Below are positions 59,466 to 64,000 of a stretch of 64,000 bases of DNA, piece after piece. Under the pieces are notes generated by a model. It was not told the origin of the DNA. It was given only the letters and a program-made list of their open reading frames with translations, and ran no database searches. The translations under genes and the position numbers were made by a program. The stretch comes from Chitinophagaceae bacterium (GTDB taxonomy: Bacteria; Bacteroidota; Bacteroidia; Chitinophagales; Chitinophagaceae). The stretch covers positions 124,001-188,000 of the forward strand of contig CANLAE010000001.1 in assembly GCA_947488765.1 (NCBI GenBank), in the 5' to 3' direction. Every line of letters begins with the position of its first letter. Within the stretch, counting starts at the first letter, position 1.

Positions 59466-60035
59466 ATGAAAGTTGGACTATATTTTGGTTCTTTTAATCC
59501 GATACACGTTGGACATTTAATTGTTGCAAGTCACGTTGCAAACACAAAATTGGTAGATCAGGTTTGGTTTGTAGTAAGTCCGCAAAATCCGCTTAAACCG
59601 GCAAACTCTTTACTCAATGAATACAACAGATTAAACCTAGTTCACCTTGCTATTGAGGGAGACAACAGATTTAGGGCTTGTGATGTTGAATTTAAGCTAC
59701 CAAAGCCGTCATTTACTATTGATACCCTAAGCTACCTAAATGAGCGGTATCCTCAACACGAATTCAGCATTATTATGGGCAGTGACAGCTTGTTGAATTT
59801 ACACAAATGGAAAAACTATGACCAATTAATAAAACATTTCGTTTTTTTTATATACGACAGGTTGGGCTTTGAAGCCAAGGAGAGCATTAGGGGCAATATT
59901 AATTATTTAGATGCTCCAATAGTAGAAATATCTTCAACGCAGATAAGAAAAAACATTAGAGAGAACGTATCAAACAGATACTTGCTAACCGATGCGGTAA
60001 GAATAGAAGTTGAAACAAATAATTATTATAAATAA
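59466..60035 (+). CDS. nadD: Nicotinate-nucleotide adenylyltransferase
   Basis: NadD makes deamido-NAD from nicotinate mononucleotide and ATP. The 189-residue protein has the nucleotidyltransferase site GSFNPIHVGHLIVA (about 8-21, HxGH), VWFVVSPQNPLKP, IMGSDSLLNLHKWKNYD and the C-terminal EISSTQIRKNI. It is full-length. The stop overlaps the convergent guanylyltransferase gene by 10 bases. It follows the FeoA gene closely. Confidence 0.95.
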   Translation: MKVGLYFGSFNPIHVGHLIVASHVANTKLVDQVWFVVSPQNPLKPANSLLNEYNRLNLVHLAIEGDNRFRACDVEFKLPKPSFTIDTLSYLNERYPQHEFSIIMGSDSLLNLHKWKNYDQLIKHFVFFIYDRLGFEAKESIRGNINYLDAPIVEISSTQIRKNIRENVSNRYLLTDAVRIEVETNNYYK

Positions 60036-61108
60036 TAATCCCCCTTGCTTCTTTTTACCTCTGCAACATATTCTTTAATGTCTTGTTCTTTGTCTTTTTT
60101 ACAAATTAATAGCGCATCCTTTGTATCTACAACAATACAATCATCTAATCCCTGAATCAACACCAACTTATCAGCAGGGGCAGAAATCATACACTTTGTA
60201 GCATCTATTATAATTACATTTTTACCAGCCACAGCGTTTCCTAAATAATCTTTTTCCAGGTTTTCATAAGCACTATTCCACGTTCCGAGATCACTCCAAC
60301 CAAAAGAGGATGGTATTACATAAACATTATTGGCTTTTTCCATCACAGCAACATCAATTGATACATTGATACACAAAGGATAAATTCTTTCAATTGCCTG
60401 ATATTCTGATGCTGTGTTAAAAAATGATTGTTCGGCTTCAAACAACTCATACATCTCAGATTGATAAAGCCGAAGGGCCCTTAAAATTGTTTGTATTTTC
60501 CAAATAAATATTCCTGCATTCCAGAGGAAATCACCACTTTGAATAAAAGATTTTGCAATCTCTAAATTGGGCTTTTCAGTAAATGTTTTGACTTTAAAAA
60601 CGTCGTTAGCAACATTAGATGTATCATATTGGATATATCCATAACCGGTATTAGGATATGTTGGCTCAATGCCCAAGGTTATCATAGCATCGTTGTTTGC
60701 AACAAAACCCAAAGCGGTGTTTGTTGTTTTAACAAACCCTAGTGTGTCCATTATTATATGATCGCTTGGTGCAACAATTAAACTTGCTTCTGGGTCTTTT
60801 TGAAATATTTTGAATGAAATATATGCAACACAGGGTGCCGTATTCTTTCTACTTGGTTCAGTTAAAATATTTATAGTTGGTATATTCGGTAGTTGTTGTT
60901 CTACGATTTTGGCATAATCAACAGAGGTGACCACAAATATATTTTCTACAGGAATAAAGGATGCATATCTCTCAAACGTTTGTTGTATCAGCGTTTTGCC
61001 TGTATTTAAAATATCTAAAAACTGCTTGGGATAGGATGTGCGGCTTTGTGGCCAGAACCTGCTTCCTATTCCGCCAGCCATAATAGCTACATATTGATGT
61101 TTGTTCAT
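60026..61108 (-). CDS. Mannose-1-phosphate guanylyltransferase
   Basis: The enzyme makes GDP-mannose from mannose-1-phosphate and GTP for surface glycans. The 360-residue protein shows the nucleotide site MAGGIGSRFWPQSRTSYPKQF, then TEPSRKNTAPCVAY, then VAPSDHIIMD, and FTEKPNLEIAKSFIQSGDFLWNAGIFIW in outline, with FGWSDLGTW near the end. It is the single-domain ManC/RfbM form without the isomerase half. It lies 33 bases downstream of kdsD on the same strand, which fits a shared envelope-sugar role. Confidence 0.93.
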   Translation of the reverse strand: MNKHQYVAIMAGGIGSRFWPQSRTSYPKQFLDILNTGKTLIQQTFERYASFIPVENIFVVTSVDYAKIVEQQLPNIPTINILTEPSRKNTAPCVAYISFKIFQKDPEASLIVAPSDHIIMDTLGFVKTTNTALGFVANNDAMITLGIEPTYPNTGYGYIQYDTSNVANDVFKVKTFTEKPNLEIAKSFIQSGDFLWNAGIFIWKIQTILRALRLYQSEMYELFEAEQSFFNTASEYQAIERIYPLCINVSIDVAVMEKANNVYVIPSSFGWSDLGTWNSAYENLEKDYLGNAVAGKNVIIIDATKCMISAPADKLVLIQGLDDCIVVDTKDALLICKKDKEQDIKEYVAEVKRSKGDYYL

Positions 61109-61141
61109 AATAACACTTCGTGTTGCGAAGTACGGAAATAA

Positions 61142-62107
61142 TTACAATATTCCTTCTTTTATTAGGTCGTGCAATTGTATAACCCCGAGGTAATGGTTGT
61201 TCATTACTACAGGTAAATGAGAGATATCAAATTTTTGGAAAACAGCTAGGGCTTCAACGGCCATAGCCTCGGGTTGAATAAACTTCGGATTTGGTGTGGC
61301 TATATCTTTGGCTAGAATATTTGCGATAGAATCATTTTGCTCTAACATTCTTCTCAAATCTCCATCTGTAATTATTCCTAACAACTCGTCAGATTCGTTA
61401 ACTACAGCAGTAACACCAAGCCTATGTTTGGTGATTTCCAAAATAACTTCTTTTATTGTAGCTGTTGGTAAAACTTGTGGTTTGGGGTTTAGAATATATA
61501 AATCAGAAACTTTTAAGAACAATCGTTTGCCCAAATTGCCGCCCGGGTGAAATTTTGCAAAATCATTTCCTGAAAAGTTTTTCAAATTCATTAAACAAAT
61601 CGACAACGCGTCGCCGATAACCAATTGTGCTGTAGTGCTGGTTGTTGGTGCTAAATTATTTGGACACGCTTCTTGTTGAACAGTACTATTTAATACGATG
61701 TCTGCCCGATTTGCAAGAAAACTAGTCATGTTACCCACAATAGCAATACAGGTGTTCTTGGTTGATTTAATAAACGGAACCAGCAATTTAATTTCGGGGC
61801 TTTCTCCGCTTTTACTAATAACAATAACGATATCTTTGGGCTGAATCATTCCCAAGTCTCCGTGTATGGCATCTGCAGCATGCATAAATAGTGAGGGGGT
61901 TCCTGTGCTATTTAGTGTTGCAACAATTTTTTGAGCAATGATTGCACTTTTTCCAATTCCCGTAATTACAACACGCCCGGAAGATTGATGTATCGTGTTT
62001 ACTGCATTTTCAAAATTTTCATCAATAAAATATTGAAGAGAATTAATTGATTCTGCCTGCAGCCTAATAGATTCTATAGCAGATTTTATAATAGTTGATT
62101 GTTCCAT
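61142..62107 (-). CDS. kdsD: D-arabinose-5-phosphate isomerase (KpsF/GutQ family)
   Basis: KdsD interconverts ribulose-5-phosphate and arabinose-5-phosphate, the first step to Kdo for lipopolysaccharide. I start at the ATG at 62107 (MEQSTIIKSAIES), giving 321 residues. Residues about 35-190 form the SIS domain (GRVVITGIGKSAIIAQKIVATLNSTGTPSLF in outline, SKSGESPEI, FHPGGNLGKRL). Two CBS domains follow (about 205-320: LGVTAVVNESDELLGIITDGDLRRML). It is divergent from recQ, a common arrangement in this phylum, and is followed by the guanylyltransferase gene. Confidence 0.94.
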   Translation of the reverse strand: MEQSTIIKSAIESIRLQAESINSLQYFIDENFENAVNTIHQSSGRVVITGIGKSAIIAQKIVATLNSTGTPSLFMHAADAIHGDLGMIQPKDIVIVISKSGESPEIKLLVPFIKSTKNTCIAIVGNMTSFLANRADIVLNSTVQQEACPNNLAPTTSTTAQLVIGDALSICLMNLKNFSGNDFAKFHPGGNLGKRLFLKVSDLYILNPKPQVLPTATIKEVILEITKHRLGVTAVVNESDELLGIITDGDLRRMLEQNDSIANILAKDIATPNPKFIQPEAMAVEALAVFQKFDISHLPVVMNNHYLGVIQLHDLIKEGIL

Positions 62108-62278
62108 ATTCAGCAAATGTATTGTATCAATATTTACGCTTGTTTATGTAAAAAAAAAATTTAAGTTTGTATTAAATAAAAAATTTAAATTGAAGATAGG
62201 AATTGTAAATTTATTTGTATCTTTTCATAAATAACACAATAAACCGACCCAAAGGATAAGTAATTTTGATTTACAATC

Positions 62279-64000
62279 ATGGAAAAGACTAAAAAGAAAA
62301 TTGTACTAACGAAAACCAATATAGCCGCTACAAAGATCAACAAACGAGACAGTTCAATCAAAAAAAAGCGCGTAGTTACTAAATACAACATTCACGATGG
62401 CTTACAACGTTATTTTGGGTTTAAAGAATTTAAAGGAACACAAGAAAAATCAATCAACAGCCTTTTAAGTGGGCAAGACACTTTTGTTATAATGCCAACC
62501 GGTGGCGGAAAAAGTTTGTGTTACCAATTACCCGCGTTAATAATGGAGGGGTGTGCAATTATTGTTTCTCCTTTAATTGCATTGATGAAAAACCAAGTTG
62601 ATTTAGTTAGGGGTTACAGCGAACAAGATAATGTAGCTCACTTTTTAAACTCCTCATTAAACAAGGGGCAGATAAAGGTTGTAAAAGACGATTTGGTTTC
62701 GGGAAATACAAAATTATTATACGTTGCCCCAGAAACATTAACAAAAGAAGAGAATCTTGAGTTTTTCAGTGATTTAAATATATCATTTTTTGCCGTTGAC
62801 GAAGCACATTGTATTAGCGAATGGGGTCACGACTTCAGACCCGAATACAGAAGGCTCAGAGAAATGATGGACATTATTAATCCTGCAATTCCGGTAATTG
62901 CATTAACTGCAACCGCAACACCAAAAGTACAAAGCGACATTATTAAAAATTTAATGCTGCGCAATCCAAATATTTATATTTCTTCCTTTAACCGAGACAA
63001 TCTTTTTTATGAGATACAACCAAAACAAGAAAAAGAAGCCACCATTAAACACATTGTAAAATTCATTACTTCCCACAAAGGAAAAAGCGGTATCATTTAT
63101 ACATTAAACAGAAGAACTACAGAGGAACTAGCCGATGTATTAATGGCAAATAATATTAAGGCTGTGGCATATCATGCAGGGTTAGACCAAAAATTAAGGG
63201 CAAGAAGACAGGACCAATTTTTGAATGAAGAAGTACAAGTAATTGTTGCAACCATTGCATTTGGTATGGGCATCGATAAGCCAGATATCCGTTTTGTAAT
63301 TCACTTCAACATTCCAAAATCGATAGAAAATTATTATCAAGAAACAGGAAGGGCGGGAAGAGATGGACTTGAAGGAATTTGTGTTTTATATTACTCATAC
63401 AAAGACGTCTCAAAGCTTGAACATCTAATGAGAGATAAACCACTTAGCGAAAGAGAGGTGGGGGCTCAACTTATTAACGAAACCGTTGCTTATGCTGAAA
63501 GTAGCGTATGCAGACGAAAGGTGTTGTTACATTATTTTGGAGAAGAATGGAATACTGAAAACTGTGGAAGTTGTGATAATTGCAAAAATGCGAAAGAAAA
63601 AATTGAAACAAAAGAGGAAGTAATAAAAGCTTTAAAAGTAATAAAAGCTTTAGACGAACGATTTGTTACAGATTATACGATTAATGTAATTATGGGTAAA
63701 CTTACCCCTCAAATTACAATGTTCAGACACGAAGGATTACCAGAGTTTGGAATTGGAAAAGATAAGGATGCGCACTTTTGGAATAGCCTTATCAGACAAA
63801 TGTTATTAGAAGACTTGATAACAAAAGACATAGAAGAATATGGGTTATTAAAGTTTACAGAAAATACAGAAAGCTGGATAAAAAAACCAAGCTCTTTCAA
63901 AATTGTATTAAATAATGTGATTAGTAGTGCTGATGATGATGACGAAGAGGACACAGAAAATAAACCCGAACCCGAAAAAACAGTAGACGAAGCATTATTT
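62279..64000 (+). CDS. recQ: ATP-dependent DNA helicase RecQ, 3' end beyond window
   Basis: RecQ unwinds DNA in recombination and repair. From the ATG at 62279, 574 codons lie in the window. After a basic 35-residue leader come motif I MPTGGGKSLCYQLP (around K78), the DEAH box AVDEAHCISEWGHDFRPEYR (D174-H177), and motif VI YYQETGRAGRDG. The zinc-binding domain has C411, C429, C432 and C435. A winged-helix domain begins, and an HRDC domain would lie past the edge. The acidic run DDDDEED near the end is a linker. It is divergent from kdsD. Confidence 0.96.
   Translation, partial: MEKTKKKIVLTKTNIAATKINKRDSSIKKKRVVTKYNIHDGLQRYFGFKEFKGTQEKSINSLLSGQDTFVIMPTGGGKSLCYQLPALIMEGCAIIVSPLIALMKNQVDLVRGYSEQDNVAHFLNSSLNKGQIKVVKDDLVSGNTKLLYVAPETLTKEENLEFFSDLNISFFAVDEAHCISEWGHDFRPEYRRLREMMDIINPAIPVIALTATATPKVQSDIIKNLMLRNPNIYISSFNRDNLFYEIQPKQEKEATIKHIVKFITSHKGKSGIIYTLNRRTTEELADVLMANNIKAVAYHAGLDQKLRARRQDQFLNEEVQVIVATIAFGMGIDKPDIRFVIHFNIPKSIENYYQETGRAGRDGLEGICVLYYSYKDVSKLEHLMRDKPLSEREVGAQLINETVAYAESSVCRRKVLLHYFGEEWNTENCGSCDNCKNAKEKIETKEEVIKALKVIKALDERFVTDYTINVIMGKLTPQITMFRHEGLPEFGIGKDKDAHFWNSLIRQMLLEDLITKDIEEYGLLKFTENTESWIKKPSSFKIVLNNVISSADDDDEEDTENKPEPEKTVDEALF

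Noticed and set aside
61114-61130. ACTTCG/CGAAGT hairpin before the mannose-1-phosphate guanylyltransferase gene
   Set aside because: It is a 6-bp stem only, without a T run. It could be chance.

Overview
The window reads as chromosomal DNA from a member of the Bacteroidota, most likely of the order Chitinophagales (family Chitinophagaceae). Four things point there. The DNA is A+T-rich. Several start regions carry the Bacteroidota promoter form TTTG-N(18-20)-TAnnTTTG and lack clear Shine-Dalgarno sequences. There are clade-typical genes: gldE and gldD, DUF5606, DUF1015 next to serC, the PBP2/RodA pair, and a glycoside hydrolase 3/serine hydrolase fusion. The ssb-gldE-gldD and kdsD/recQ neighbourhoods are also familiar from this phylum. 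The genus cannot be fixed from the sequence. Genes are dense, on both strands, and no gap exceeds about 290 bases. I saw no rRNA, tRNA, CRISPR array, transposase or phage module.

Region by region. 1-6.6 kb: a minus-strand efflux operon (tetR-tolC-adaptor-RND permease), with the permease running off the left edge. 6.8-9.8 kb: a DUF502 membrane protein, then serC and DUF1015. 9.9-16.3 kb: small membrane proteins, a 1-Cys peroxiredoxin, a UvrD/PcrA helicase and several conserved small proteins. 16.4-18.9 kb: the agmatine-to-putrescine pair aguB and aguA, split by a four-helix-bundle gene flanked by inverted GAAAGTC-like repeats. 19-25.9 kb: DUF5606, the GH3 fusion, and mrdA-rodA. 26-29.7 kb: pyruvate dehydrogenase E2, then folE with two pterin synthase paralogues. 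30-32.4 kb: mreBCD. 32.5-38.8 kb: an aminotransferase, a small lipoprotein pair, a glycosyltransferase, a DMT transporter, and ssb-gldE-gldD. 38.8-44.3 kb: glycyl-tRNA synthetase, a MazG-like protein, dtd, arfB, a di-heme peroxidase and a flippase. 44.5-45.3 kb: two convergent gene fragments joined head to head. 45.6-52.4 kb: an OB-fold-like protein, dps, a PLP transsulfuration enzyme, a surface-protein fragment, a structured GC-rich element, an esterase, an orphan ParA and uvrB. 52.6-64 kb: a TPR/beta-barrel protein, a THUMP methyltransferase, an L,D-transpeptidase-like protein, mnmG, ybeY, feoA, nadD, a mannose-1-phosphate guanylyltransferase, kdsD and recQ (cut by the right edge).

Functional themes are envelope building (MreBCD, PBP2, RodA, L,D-transpeptidase, KdsD for Kdo, GDP-mannose, flippase), gliding/type IX secretion (GldD, GldE), DNA repair (UvrB, UvrD, RecQ, SSB), and translation quality control (GlyRS, Dtd, ArfB, MnmG, YbeY). 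Most of the window is ordinary housekeeping. The parts that most deserve a second look are the repeat-flanked insertion between aguB and aguA, the head-to-head gene-fragment junction near 44920, two parS-like sites at the mnmG/ybeY boundary (one encodes the C-terminus of YbeY), the unlisted 40-residue lipoprotein gene at 34066-34188, a 25-bp exact repeat 37 kb apart, and the structured element at 48621-48728. No clear candidate for a wholly new multi-gene system is visible.
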